Shown: positions 8,565 through 21,968, counted from the first letter of the stretch. The stretch is 64,000 nucleotides of DNA from Trichopria drosophilae (GCA_030407085.1 CM059587.1:18697001-18761000), one strand, 5' to 3'. Notes: generated from the sequence alone by a model not told the origin. Numbers and translations: made by a program.

Positions 8565-11430
8565 ACAATCACTGCAATAAAATTATATTTTATTATCAGA
8601 ATGTGAATGGGCTTCGCACCAAATTAACCGAATTGAGAAATAAAATTTCTCAACTCTGCCCTTCACCTGACTTTGTCTTATTGACAGAAACGTATTTGCA
8701 CCCGAGAATTTTTGACAAGGAACTAGGCTTAATCGGATATAATGTATTAAGACAAGACAGAGAGGTGACAAGAAATGCCCCTTGTTATGGGGGAGGAGTT
8801 CTTATAGCGGCCAAAAAGTCTTTTGACATCACTCGTTGCAACACACTATTTGACAATTTGGAGAATATTTTTATATCCACTCACCTCGGAAAGAATAAGG
8901 TAATTCTTGGGGTTTCATATATTCCTCCTGGATCTGATGGAGGGATATATGTTAATACCACACATGAAGTTGATAATCTCCTACAAAAATACAATTATCA
9001 TAGTGTCTTATTGTTTGGGGACTTTAATTTACCCCTTACTAATTGGTCGAATATACCGATGCTTGCTTGCCAGTCGCTTAGTTCTGATCCAAAAATACGT
9101 GACAATGCTGCATTTCTATGCAGTGAATTAAGTGTTTTTGACACCAGACAGTTTTATCCTGTTAACATTTCAAAGGGGTACACACTGGATCTTGCCTTTA
9201 CCAACCTCTCTAATTTTCGGAACATTGTTTCACCTGATTGTTTGGTCCCAAAGGAGTTTCATCATGATCCTGCATTCTTTGAATTAGTGGTTGAATACAC
9301 AACAAAGGGGCACTATACTTCTGTCCAAAGGGATTTCATGAAGGCAGACTATCCTAGTATTTGTAACGAACTATCAACATTAAATTGGACGTCGTTATTA
9401 TCAGACTCAAATATCGATGTCAATGTAACAAAGTTCTATGATATTGTCTCCAATGTGATTGAAGCTCATGTGCCTTCTAAACAAATGTTTACAAGCTCAT
9501 ATCCCATTTGGTACTCGAAGGAACTAAGAGAAGATATCGTTAAAAAGAAGATCTATCATAGGATTTGGCGTACGACTAACAATTTCAATGATTACATCCA
9601 GTTCAAGAAGCTGCGGGCGTTATGTATTCGCTCATCGAGAGCATGTTACAGGAAATATATTAATTCGGTAGAAACCAAATCTAATCGTAATTTAAAATTA
9701 TTTTGGTCATACATAAATAACTTAAAATCTTTTAATGAATTTCCCTGTAATATGTTCCTCGAAGACAGTGTTGCTGAAAAATGTGACATCCCCAATCTTT
9801 TTGCAAAATTTTTCGCATCTGTACATAATACCTCTACAACTACGCATCAATATAGTATCCCCTCCGATACTAATAATAGTAAACTTTCTTATTTTAAGGT
9901 TACTGAGCTAGAAATTGGGTCGGCGATCAAAGAACTGAGGGATTCTAGTGGCTTCGGTCCTGATCTGATTCCTCCTCTATTTCTTAAGAAATGTAGAGAT
10001 CAGCTAATCGGGCCGTTGTTGCTTTTATTTAATCAGTCTTTGGAATCAGGTACCATGCCTAATATCTGGAAAGGTTCGTACGTTACACCCATTTACAAGA
10101 ATGGGGACAAGTGCAATGTTGAGAATTATCGACCAATTTCTATCCTCAGTACCATTGCTAAACTGTTGGATTATATAATTTCTATTAAAATATTAACCGT
10201 TTTTTCAAATATTATTATTCCTCAGCAGCATGGATTCACCCGGGTAGGTCCACGTTAACCAATTTAACATTGTTTACTAGGGATATCTATGGTGCTATTG
10301 AGTCGGGCAGACAGGTGGATGCTATCTATCTGGATTTTGCCAAGGCCTTTGACTCGGTAAACCATGGTATTCTTATTAGCAAATTACGCGGAATGGGTAT
10401 CGGTGGATCGGCCATTGAATGGTTAACATCTTACCTTACTGATCGATGGCAGAGAGTTCGTATAAAGGGTGGCTTATCCAATCCCTTTTTGGTTGATTCA
10501 GGTGTTCCTCAGGGTTCCCACCTTGGTCCCCTATTGTTTTTACTTTTTATTAATGATATCGTAGTTAATATAAAATTCGCGAATGTATTACTGTACGCTG
10601 ATGATGTCAAGCTTTATGCAACTATAAGATCTCCCCTCGATGCCTCCTTGCTGCAGAGGGATCTCGATGCGGTTTTGGACTGGTCGGATGCGAATCTTTT
10701 GTCATTAAATGTAGCTAAATGTAAGGTTGTGACTTTCTCTCGAAATCCGAATAGCTTTAAATTTGATTATATGCTACTGAATGAATCTTTGCAATTGGTC
10801 AGCTCTGTCTCGGATTTGGGAGTTCTGTTTAATTCAGATCTAAGATTTAGTGAACATATTAGAGGTGTGGTATCTAGGGCTTATTCGGCATTGGGATTTT
10901 TAAGACGTTCTACAACTGACTTTACAAATATCTCTACTTTAATTAATTTATATAATGCATTGGTTGTTCCTCATTTTATGTATTGCTCTCCTATTTGGTC
11001 GCCATTTAATAAGAAAGACGTTATTTTGCTTGAGTCCATTCAGCATAAATTTATCCGATTTTTATCTTTTAAAGCCCGATGTCCAATGTCCTATTTGGAG
11101 CATAACTATTCAGATCGATCTAAGCAATTTAACCAGTATACAATCCAGTCGATGCATCATCTTAATGACGTCTCTTATGTTTTTAAGATCATTAATGGTA
11201 AGGTTAATTGCAGTGATCTATCTGCCTTGTTTGTACACCGCAATGTGCCATATTCAATTAGGAACTCTCGAACGTTGGTGGAGGACCAGTGCAGAAGTGG
11301 CTTCGAATTTTATTCTGTGGTAACGCGTCTGAAGAGATCGTGGAATGCTCTTCCGCAGCTTCCATCTAGCTATGCTGAGGTATCGTTACCTAGATTTTTA
11401 AAGGTACACTGCCTTCGAAATTTTAATTGA
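8561..11430 (+). pseudogene. CR1/Jockey-like ORF2: AP endonuclease and reverse transcriptase, one frameshift
   Basis: The first frame (to the stop at 10258) begins with the AP-endonuclease start YYQNVNGLRTKLTELRNKI. It continues through LLTETYL, GGGVLIAA, LLFGDFNLP and the region around DPAFFELVV, then enters the RT with GSYVTPIYKNGDKCNVENYRP. A one-base change near 10245 moves the frame; reading then continues in the frame beginning near 10246. That part holds LDFAKAFDSVNH (motif A), SGVPQGSHLGPLLFLLFIND (motif B), LLYADDVKLY (motif C with intact YADD), and the thumb FMYCSPIWSPFNKK, ending at 11430. All catalytic motifs look intact; only the frameshift disables it. No RNase H domain is present, as expected for CR1/Jockey types. 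Confidence 0.8.
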
Positions 11431-11693
11431 CACAACGCTCTGTTATAGTTTATCTAGTCAGGTTATCGCGTGGAAAATTTTATGTCGTAGAATTAGGTTT
11501 TAATTAATATTGTTACGAGTTGTTGACTTTCGTAAATCGGGTTGTATTTATTGCAGTGATGTTATTGTTATTTATATATTTATATTTAAAATTGTTATTT
11601 TCAATACGTGTTGCAATTTGCGCTACTTATTTTATTTTTTATTCGAAATTTGTAAAAGGCCTTTAGGCCGTAGACAATAAAATAAAAAAAAAA

Positions 11694-12390
11694 TATATAT
11701 TTTCTACGGATAAGAACCAAGGTCCTCGTGTAGATTTATTTATACATTATGTATCCATTAAACTATATAAAAAATTGTATTTTAGTTGTAACATATGCAT
11801 GAAATAAAGTTATTTTTTTTTTTTTTGACGGAGGGGGGAAATGCATTAGGCACCATAGGGGGTTGAAGATGTTGTGTAACCCCCCGTGTGTCGGACTCCC
11901 TTGCCCATGGTGTTCGTAACAAGGTTTACCGACTAAAACCCTAACCTCCCTTGACCCTCCAGAATCCACGTGTGCAGTCTGCAGCAGAAAAGTGGCTCCG
12001 ATATCCATCTCCTCCGCTGCAGACTGCACCGGGCCATATCGTTTGCAACCACTCCCTCTACCATTGGGTAAGTGGTTACAGGATCTCGTGTGACCTCAGT
12101 AGACGGAGAGATCCCAGCAGCACTGCTTTTTGCATTCGGCCTGCGATGGAATTTGCATGTTCTCGACAGGCCGGAATGCTTTGGATGTTTTGGAGGAAAG
12201 TTGGTCTCATTCCTCCCAGCACTCCAATTATCAGCACGACGAGCTTGATTTTGAACCCTCGATACAGCTTGCGAATCTCGAACAGGAGTTCCTGATATTT
12301 CATCCGTTTTTCGTCCTCTTTGCTGACTATATTTGTTTCTGCTGGTGCAGAAAACTCGATGACGAAGATGGATTTGTCATCGAAGTCAAC
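11694..12390 (-). mobile_element. R4/Dong-like copy 2, 5'-truncated (3' UTR and C-terminal coding end)
   Basis: The stretch is nearly identical to 3261-3990, including the T-run at 11812-11826 (A-tail on the minus strand) and the last 75 codons of the ORF (12076-12303), which share the sequence ending RLLRSHEIL. It breaks off at 12390 in the middle of the coding region, where an (ATT)n run begins. The truncation is typical of incomplete target-primed reverse transcription. Confidence 0.7.
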
Positions 12391-12391
12391 A

Positions 12392-12438
<47 letters not shown>
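12391..12438 (+). repeat. (ATT)n microsatellite at the 5' boundary of R4-like copy 2
   Basis: About 15 uninterrupted ATT units abut the truncated 5' end of the R4-like element. Dong-type elements are known to favour TAA-rich targets, so the run may mark the insertion site. Confidence 0.8.
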
Positions 12439-12439
<1 letters not shown>

Positions 12440-12478
12440 CATATATATACATATATACACTTCAGTTACCTGTACATA

Positions 12479-12753
12479 CAGTGGTCCCCGTCCTAACGCA
12501 TCCCGTCCTAACGCATATTCCCGTCCAAACGCATATTTCTTTCCTGTCTAAATGCATAAATTTCCCTTCGTTCCTCTCCCCACAACACGATTCTTAGTTG
12601 CTAGCTTTGCTAGTGAGACATCTACGCGCATGCTCAGTGTGATAAATGCAAAGAGACTTTTGCCGTATGTGGAGGTTGAAGGAGGATATGCGTTTGGACG
12701 GGGACAACCATTTTTAACGGAACGAAACATATGCGTTAGGACGGGGACCACTG
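12479..12753. mobile_element. pogo/Tc1-mariner-type MITE (275 bp) with TA target duplication
   Basis: Perfect terminal inverted repeats start CAGTGGTCCCCGTCCTAACG and continue for about 24 bases on both ends. They are flanked by TA at 12477-12478 and 12754-12755. The left end carries further copies of the CCGTCCTAACGCAT word. There is no transposase; the element must be mobilised in trans. Confidence 0.8.
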
Positions 12754-12763
12754 TACGTTTATT

Positions 12764-13257
12764 GGGATGGTAACAAGCATCTATTTCGAGTTATCTGAAA
12801 GACGCAATTCTGTTACCTATATATTTCTATTGGGATATTAACCTACAATGTATAGGTATGTTAGATAAACGGATTTCATATATACCACATACTTAGAATC
12901 CCTTGTGCTTGCGAAAAAGTTTTATAGTTCGCTATCCAACGGCTCATAAATGTATCCAAAAATGATAACGTTGAGATATAATTTTTAATGTAACCTAAAG
13001 TTACAATTTTTAGTTATCCGAAAGTTATCTTTCAGACATATCTGACGGATACATAACTATATAAAGGTAACTAGTATTATCACTTTTCATGCGCATTCAA
13101 GCGCATCTGAAAATGGCTGCCTATTAGTTGCCGTTTGAAAGTGTAACTATGAAAGCGTGCCGCACATGTAACTTAAAGGCACTTTAAAGGTAAGACAAAA
13201 AGATGGCTTTAAAAAGTCATCTATTAGATAACCAGCAGTCAGGCGTGTTTATTGGGT
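12764..13257. repeat. Decayed repeat with GTTTATTGGG at both boundaries and TAACTTAAAG-type interior
   Basis: GTTTATTGGG occurs at 12759-12768 and again at 13247-13256. The interior holds GTAACT, GTTATC and AAAGGCACTTTAAAGG words resembling the fragment at 2116-2320. No ORF is present. It was not identified to family. Confidence 0.3.
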
Positions 13258-13399
13258 GGGGATGTTAAAAGTGATAAGTATCACGTCTCGGAACAGATTT
13301 ACACTACACCGTTTCACTTACCGCGAAATTTCCCCCATGGAATAAATATGTATACATATTCTATATACATATAGAATGTGCCTTTTTATTACTCTTTTT

Positions 13400-13786
13400 T
13401 ACACTAAAAAATGAACAATGCCAAACAAAATAATTGACAATGTAATATAATATAAAACTGATTAATTTGGTAAGTTGTAGAAGGCAACATTTTTAATTAT
13501 TTTTCCAACTTGTAATATAATAAAAAATTCTTAATCCTAATTGCATTAAATATTCATTTTACGACATTGTAAAATAAAAAAAAATGTCTCAATTTAGCAT
13601 TTTTGATAATTTTGTAAGGGAAACGAGGTATTGTATTAACTACAAATAAACAATGTAATTTCAGTATGAAAATAAATTGCTTTGTTTATATCATTAACAA
13701 AACGTATAAAATTATATAAAATATTAAAATACAGACGAACGCTTTTAAATAACAATGTTCAACATAAAACAGTCTCATAATTTATA
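13400..13786 (-). other. Distal 3' UTR and flank of TGS1 copy A, separated by a transposon
   Basis: Read on the minus strand, this continues the TGS1 3' UTR: AAATTATGAGACTGTTTTAT, GAACATTGT, CGTTCGTCTGTATTTTAATA, CGTTTCCCTTACAAAATTAT and GTAAAATGAATATTTAAT, in the same order as 37990-38290 and 47575-48015. The proximal 3' UTR (16786-16824) lies across the DD41D element. The AATAAA present in copies B and C is not preserved here. Confidence 0.7.
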
Positions 13787-16783
13787 CAGGGTGGCCGATT
13801 TATCTGAAGACATCGAAATATCTCGAGAACTATGCACAGAATCAAAAAAGTTGTCGGATGAAAGTTGTTCGACACGAAGGGGGGCATCCAGTGATAATTA
13901 AATTTACCCCCTCCCCCATCCCCTGGAAGTGGAGTGGGGGCAAAAACAATAAAACTTAAATAGGAACCCCCATTTTTTATTGCAGATTTGGATTCTCCGG
14001 AAAAAAGTACACGAATTTGACCTAGGAGCTATTGCATTTTGGTTCACAGGTGGCGCTGTAATCGATAAAAATCCAAATTTATCCGAAGACATTGAAATAC
14101 CTCGAGAACTATGCACAGAATCAAAAAAGTTGTCGGATGAAAGTTGTCGGATGAAAGTTGTTCGACACGAAGGGGGGCATCCAGTAATAATGAAATTTAC
14201 CCCCTCCCCCATCCCCTGGGGGTAGAGTGGGGGCAAAAACAATAAAACTTAAATAGGAACCCCCAGTTTTTATTGCAGATTTGGATTCTCCAATATTGAC
14301 AATTTTCGCCCGCGTAGCGGATATGGAATACGGTCATTCTAACAAAGCCGGGAAAAAATACATTTAGCGTTACCCAGGAACAACGACGTGGACGTAGTAT
14401 TTTTCTGTTCCCTTTGGGGTGCTTGTTTTACGTGAGTCCCCTTGCCTCTCACTGTCTCACTGTTCACTTACTTGAGTAAGTGTTCGAAATGTTGACCTTC
14501 CACTTCAATGCATTTATTTATTCTTTCTTCAAATGACTTTATACATGATAGAATCATATCTGCAGAAATTTCTGCGCAAGCAGTTCTTATGCGTTCCACC
14601 ATGTTTTCACGAGTCGTTGGTACTTGTTCATAAACCTTACCTTTTAGGTAACCCCATAGGAAGAAATCCGGAGATGTTAGATCAGGTGACCTCGCAGGCC
14701 AATTAATGGGGCCACCTCTACCAATCCACCTACAATTGTAATCACGGTCTAGTATTTCCCTTGCTACTCTTGAAAAATGTGCTGGGCAACCATCATGCTG
14801 AAACCACATTGTCCGTCGGACGTCCATAGCAACATCCTCAAGTAGTAATGGTACTTCTTGTTCTAGGAAATCTCGATATTTTGTTCCATTCAAATTACCT
14901 TCAATGAAATAAGGACCAATGAGTTTATTTCCTATGATTCCACACCAAACGTTCACCGACCAAGGACGTTGATGATTAACTTGTCGTAACCAATGGGGAT
15001 TTTCTACGCTCCAATAATGCATATTATGCCTATTGACGCCACCATGGTTCGTGAATGTAGATTCATCTGAAAATAATACATTAGCAAAGAAATTGTGGTT
15101 CGTTTGCATTTTTTGAAATGCCCATTCACAAAACACCACGCGGTTATGAAAATCATCGCCATCTAGTTCCTGGTGCAGTGAAATGTGATATGGGTGAAAC
15201 TTATGACGATGCAATGTTCTTTGAATACTGTCTCTGGAAATGCCGGAATCGCGATGTAATTGTCGTGTGCTTACATGTGGATTTTGGTGAATAGCTGCTA
15301 GTACAGCTACTTCGTTAGCTTCTCCTGTAACTGTTAATCTTCGCTTCCTTTTTTTCATTTGTATGCTGCCATCAGAGTGAAAGGCATTCACAACATTGTA
15401 AAAAAAAGAACGCGAGCGAGCATTATCTGGAAAACGCTCAGCATACAACGCAACAGCATCGTCAATATTCCTCTTACATTCACCATAAATAAGAATCATT
15501 TCGATTTTTTCGGGAACTGTAGCAGGATTCATTTTTAACTTGCAATTCGATTTAAGCAATGAAGGGTAGACAAAAAATAGTCACGTAAACGGAAAGTTGT
15601 TATTCTAAAAGCAAAGTGACCTCCGACCGAATTACTACCAATACAATGGACTTCAAAAACAGTCTTACACTGAGAGACCGTGAATACTAAATTTTAATAT
15701 GGGGATTAGAAAGTCGCGATATCCATTTACTTCCCTTCAGGAAAGTAGAGAAAAATGTAGGTGAACTGGTTACGTGTGACTCAACTTATGTATAAAATGA
15801 TATGCTACTTTATTTTCGAGTTATGTCGCCCTCTAGCGTTATGTAACAGAACCGGCGCCGGTGATGGCCGAAATGCAAGCGATGTACATGTATGAAACCA
15901 CGTGAGTTCTCTCGGGGTCCGGTAGATGGCGACGAAATCCCCAAATGAAGTAAGAGTTTCGTTTTGTTTAATAGAAGCTGGTTTGACCGTCAATGCTCAG
16001 CTTATTTATTCTCATTTCGGAAAAAACATACAGAGAGAGAATGAATGAGCTGAGTGAAGGGACATGACGCGTTTTTTAATGGATTGCGTGATGTCCTCTT
16101 TTTGTTTATTAAATAATAAATTTAAAACCTAAAATGTAATTTTATTGAAGGTAGAAAACTTATTTATAAAATTGCTTCCATATTGTATGCACAATTTTTA
16201 TGTAATCAGTTTTGATTTTTAATATGAAGAATATCAATTATTCATAATCTTAATTTTTCGAATGGACATTATTAAAATTTCATATTCAGAATAACAATTT
16301 TCGCAATTGATATTACTAAATTCTAATATTAAAAATTCTAATATTAGAATTTTTAATATTAAATTTTCATAAAGGGATCAAATTGTCCCTATTTGCCCCC
16401 TGGATGCCCCCCTTCGTGTCGAACAACTTTCATCCGACAACTTTTTTGATTCTGTGCATAGTTCTCGAGGTATTTCAATGTCTTCAGATAAATTTGGATT
16501 TTTATCGATTACAGCGCCACCTGTGAACCAAAATGCAATAGCTCCTGGGTCAAATTGGTGTACTTTTTTCCGGAGAATCCAAATCTGCAATAAAAACTGG
16601 GGGTTCCTATTTAAGTTTTATTGTTTTTGCCCCCACTCCACCCCCAGGGGATGGGGGAGGGGGTAAATTTAATTATCACTGGATGCCCCCCTTCGTGTCG
16701 AACAACTTTCATCCAACAACTTTTTTGATTCTGTGCATAGTTCTCGAGATATTTCGATGTCTTCAGATAAATCGGCCACCCTG
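13787..16783. mobile_element. Tc1/mariner-superfamily element (DD41D, rosa-like), 3.0 kb, with long repeated termini
   Basis: The ends CAGGGTGGCCGATTTATC are inverted copies flanked by TA (13785-13786, 16784-16785). Each arm holds two tandem copies of a roughly 280-base unit: left starts near 13795 and 14075, right in mirror order near 16450 and 16765. The units include TCGAGAACTATGCACAGAAT and GAAGGGGGGCATCCAGT. A minus-strand transposase lies between. The element sits in the 3' UTR of TGS1 copy A, where copies B and C show the uninterrupted sequence. Confidence 0.85.
14468..15532 (-). CDS. Tc1/mariner-type transposase (DD41D)
   Basis: The protein has 354 residues from the ATG at 15532 (the frame opens slightly earlier with TTG). 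An N-terminal helix-turn-helix region (about residues 5-60, including AVALYAERFP) is followed by a second HTH (HVSTRQLHRDSGIS). The DDE catalytic core shows VLFSDESTF, FQHDGCPAHF and SPDLTSPDFFLWGYL. Between the second Asp (HDG) and the third (PDFF) there are 41 residues by count, giving DD41D as in rosa-like elements, rather than mariner DD34D. It cuts and pastes DNA at TA sites. The ORF is intact and could be functional. The neighbouring arms are the presumed binding sites. Confidence 0.85.
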   Translation of the reverse strand: MNPATVPEKIEMILIYGECKRNIDDAVALYAERFPDNARSRSFFYNVVNAFHSDGSIQMKKRKRRLTVTGEANEVAVLAAIHQNPHVSTRQLHRDSGISRDSIQRTLHRHKFHPYHISLHQELDGDDFHNRVVFCEWAFQKMQTNHNFFANVLFSDESTFTNHGGVNRHNMHYWSVENPHWLRQVNHQRPWSVNVWCGIIGNKLIGPYFIEGNLNGTKYRDFLEQEVPLLLEDVAMDVRRTMWFQHDGCPAHFSRVAREILDRDYNCRWIGRGGPINWPARSPDLTSPDFFLWGYLKGKVYEQVPTTRENMVERIRTACAEISADMILSCIKSFEERINKCIEVEGQHFEHLLK

Positions 16784-16824
16784 TATACATAATTACATTC
16801 TTATACTAACATTCTGTACACATA

Positions 16825-18470
<1,646 letters not shown>

Positions 18471-18659
18471 AGATCGCCTCACCTTTTATTTGCCATGCTC
18501 CTTACGGCTCAATTACGCGGATTGGTTGGAGGTACGGGGGATGTCCAGTGGGTGTGTCCCGCTCAACCCAAACGTAAGCACATTTAGAAGATGTTCGAGA
18601 GTTTGTTTTTTCACGACACAACACGTGAAAAATGTCATTTTTACCAGAAATCATTTCTA

Positions 18660-19836
18660 AATACATTTAGTATAACTAAACATAAAGACGCTTACAAATG
18701 TAAGGCCACATGAAATTTTAAATAAACAATCGCAAATAGTGAAATACACAGACAAGTTAAACTCATCTGAATTTCTTGCAGTCAAAAGCCATAAAAATGT
18801 GATTCTTTACAAATCACAACTTGTTCGAAATATTCCGCTGCTTATAAATATTAAAGACGCTAGTTCGTTCGTGGATATCGCAATCCATCTAGTTTGCATT
18901 AATATAAGCATAGTATACGCACAAGCGCTTATTTACATTTTGAATTCTCAGGGCCGCACCACGTTTGCCGAGTACCATGGTCTTTATTTATTATAATATA
19001 AAATGATACATATATGCAGGGTGTCTAAAAACTTGCGGACTGTATTCCAGGTACGTATTCTACGTGAAATTTCAAGCAAAAAAGTCCTTTACCAAGATTA
19101 GATCCGATGCCTACAATTTGATTGGCGCATCATTGAAATTTAGAAAAATAATAATTACTCTTTTTTGCAATAACTTATATTTTTTTTTAAGTTATCGTAA
19201 CAAAATTAGACTCATTTTAAAGTCACTTTCAAGCTCTACAATTCATCTCTGAGGCTCGTTGAGCCAAAATAAATATTTCTATCGCTATAGTCATAAAAAG
19301 GGTAAAAAATTCCAATTTTCGCGGTTTCACGCGTTTATTTCAGTTCGTTAAAATAAAAAAATTGATCCCTAATATGAGTCGATTCGATCAAAATGGAGCC
19401 CAAAAAGAGCCTCTGAATTCCTGCAATTGACAAAAAAACGCGTTGGCCGCATATCAAACTTTTATCATGTCATTTATTGCATTGGTGATAGTTGCCGCGT
19501 ATTCGAACTTAGAACTTTCAACTTTCATAAGTGGAGGAATCTGACAGAATGTCTTTCATTTTGGTAATCGTAGTCCGAGATACTCATGCTACTGTGGTGT
19601 TATACCCTTATCTGCCCGTGTGGAAAAGATGTCAGGATTTTCATTTTGAAATTCCATTATGATTTTGTTGTAGTTGCGGTTAGCAGGTTTTTTGTTGTTA
19701 TGAATGTTGCTGAACAAAATTTGTTAATTGCTTGTATGCACTGTTGCCGAACGATGTTTTTTTTTGCTCATCCGTGATAATGGAGGATACAGTTGTTTCA
19801 ATGCTAGCAATAATTGGAGGTATCGGTATTTCTTTT
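18660..19836. other. AT-rich intergenic stretch without a supported gene
   Basis: Short ORFs at 18739-18996, 19064-19252 and 19586-19777 have no recognisable motif and no splice support. CAGGGTGTCTAAAAACTTGC at 19017 looks like a Tc1/mariner-type terminus, but its partner end was not found. Confidence 0.4.
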
Positions 19837-19837
19837 C

Positions 19838-20308
19838 TATTATTAATGTCGAACGAAAATGTGTCACCTTAAGAGACTGATTTGAACTTCATACGGAATA
19901 ATAACATTAGTTAAATTTCTAAACCATTTGTTTTGTAAACAAGGTATATTTTGATTGTATGAATTATATGATTGCTGTAATAATTTATTAAATTTATTTA
20001 TTAGTCTATTTCGTGTTCATTAAAGGATTTTTGTAAATTTATGTTTTACAAATAAAATTATTATATCTTGAAATTTCAATTAGATAATTAGATACATCCA
20101 TTATACAATATATGAGACCAGATCAACAAGAAATCAATTAATGTCAATAATCGTAAATGAGCTACCATATAAATCATATAATTCATACAATCAAAACATA
20201 TCTTGTTTTCAAAACACATGGTTTAACAATTTAACTAATGTTATTATTTCGAATGAAGTTCGAAACATAGTCTCTTTAGGTGACAAATTTTGCGTTCGAC
20301 ATTAATAA
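19838..20308. mobile_element. Foldback element with about 135-base inverted arms
   Basis: The left arm 19838-19972 (ATTAATGTCGAACG... to ATTATATGATT) and the right arm 20171-20308 are imperfect reverse complements. Shared words are ATAATAACATTAGTTAAAT and TTTTGATTGTATGAATTATA. The 198-base spacer has no ORF. No target duplication was identified with confidence. Confidence 0.65.
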
Positions 20309-20459
20309 ATTATTGTATGTGTTTACATGTGTACTATTGTATAAGTGAGGTGGTAGAAGTTCTACATCTAATCAGAAAAATACGTTGATTAAGAGAATAC
20401 ATTAAATAATTTTCATATCTATTCGTATAAAAGCCATTGCATAGGTATGTTTACAAACA

Positions 20460-21500
20460 AACTTACGGTATGCCAATGGGTTCGCCTATCTCCCCTGTTC
20501 TCGCAAATCTAATCCTCGAATATATGTAACGGAATTGCATTGTAAATAAACTAAATTTTAATCTAACTTTTTTTACCAATATGTCGAGAACATACTTACA
20601 TACCTTCCGGAAAATAAAGAATTGGACATCCTATGAGAATTCAATCAGTTTAATTCTCAAAATAGACGAAAATTTACGTCAGAAAATGAGCAAAACAAAC
20701 AAATAAATTATGTGGATGTCAAAATATTCATTCAAGACAATGGGATGCTGAAACTTGATGGGTTTCATAAAGAATCCTGGTTAGGTAGATATATTCACTA
20801 CGGATCAATCCATCCCATGTCTCAAAAAATGGGAATGATATGCGGTTTAATCGACCGTGCAATAAAACTGTCCTCTTTTGAATTTCACCTAAAAAATTAG
20901 AATCTTATAAAAACAATAAATTACTAGAAAACGGATATTCGTCCTTATTACTTGACCAAAGTATCAAAAAACGTCTGAATTGTATAAATTCAACAAACCA
21001 AAACAATTTGAACACAAGTTTAACGAAAACATAATCAAAACAATAAGTTGCTCGTATATAGAAGTACTTTCATAGAATATAGTCAAAATTTCAAAACTCT
21101 CAAAATATGAGGATAGTTTCAACACCCTTCAAAACCAATATTGCACAAATTAAACCACGAAAAGACAGTAGACTTCCCTTTGAAAAACAAAGTGAAGTTG
21201 TGTACAAAATTCCTTTTTTTAAGTGCAATACATCTTATATCGGACAGACGTATAGGCTTCTAAAAACACGAATAAACGAACACACGAGGAATATTTTTGC
21301 AAAAAACTCGGAACAGTTTACAGGTCTAACCAACTTGAAATTAGACACGATTTTGATTATAACAACACCATGATCCTTGCAAAAGACAAAATCTGCCCAA
21401 AAAGAGGTCACCTTGAAAATTATTTTATAAAAAAAGAGAACAACACCGTCAATATCCAGTTTGAAATATCAAAGCTACCGGAAGTGTACCATCCTTTTCG
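20460..21500 (+). pseudogene. Penelope-like element fragment (RT pieces plus GIY-YIG endonuclease)
   Basis: In order: the RT motif YGMPMGSPISPVLANLILEY (20466-20527, then a stop); a downstream RT tail with WLGRYIHYGSIHPMSQKMGM and GLIDRAIKLS (20720-20900); a decayed stretch; and a GIY-YIG domain VVYKIPFFKCNTSYIGQTYR followed by LKTRINEHTR (about 21197-21280). This domain order is diagnostic of Penelope-like retroelements. The RT palm with the catalytic Asp pair is deleted and stops interrupt the frame. Confidence 0.75.
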
Positions 21501-21639
21501 GTAATGAATCCCATTTTATCGCCTAAATTCATACATAATTAGTCAACGGTTCCTTTATTCTTAGTACCACACCACCAACACATACAAAACTTCATATCCC
21601 CTAATTTAGTATAAATACGACTCAATTACCACCGGTTTT

Positions 21640-21695
21640 TTTACATAGGCTTGAAGAGGGCTCATATTCGAGTCGAAACGTTGCAAGATTTTCAT
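21640..21695 (+). ncRNA. Possible degenerate hammerhead-type ribozyme motif of the Penelope-like element
   Basis: TTGAAGA at 21651, a pairable GGCTC/GAGTC stem with a short loop, then GAAAC at 21675 resemble the hammerhead core (CUGANGA, stem II, GAAA). Such ribozymes are known in Penelope-like termini. The first core base is T instead of C, and stems I and III are not convincing. Confidence 0.2.
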
Positions 21696-21968
21696 TTATT
21701 ATTTATATCACAAAAAAACTCCAAATTATTAACATTTGTTTGTTTTTTCATTTTCCTCTAATTTTTAAATCTTTATTAAACTCAACCACTTTATTTCTAT
21801 TATATGTATGACCGTAAAAAACCAATACTATTTATTAATTTATAAAACGGTCGGAAAATTAACTTCAACTCAAATTTTCGAAAAATGTACAGATTTTCCT
21901 GACGTACTTTTACAACAAACTGCATCTTGTGGACGACGTATTGTCTTGTTTTGCCTTTTATATATATA

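Larger units (their letters stand above)
7284..11693 (+). mobile_element. Near-full-length CR1/Jockey-like non-LTR retrotransposon inserted in R4-like copy 2
   Basis: The layout is a 5' UTR of about 240 bases, ORF1 (coiled coil plus nucleic-acid-binding region), ORF2 (AP endonuclease plus reverse transcriptase), a 3' UTR and an A-rich tail (11679-11693). The flanking R4-like sequence continues on both sides in the order seen intact at 3187-3979. The target is an AT microsatellite, so a target duplication cannot be resolved. One frameshift in ORF2 is the only break found, so insertion is fairly recent. Confidence 0.8.

Noticed and set aside
10240..10262. ORF2 frame change as a second programmed frameshift
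   Set aside because: No slippery heptamer at this point; it lies inside the RT domain and is best explained as a mutation.
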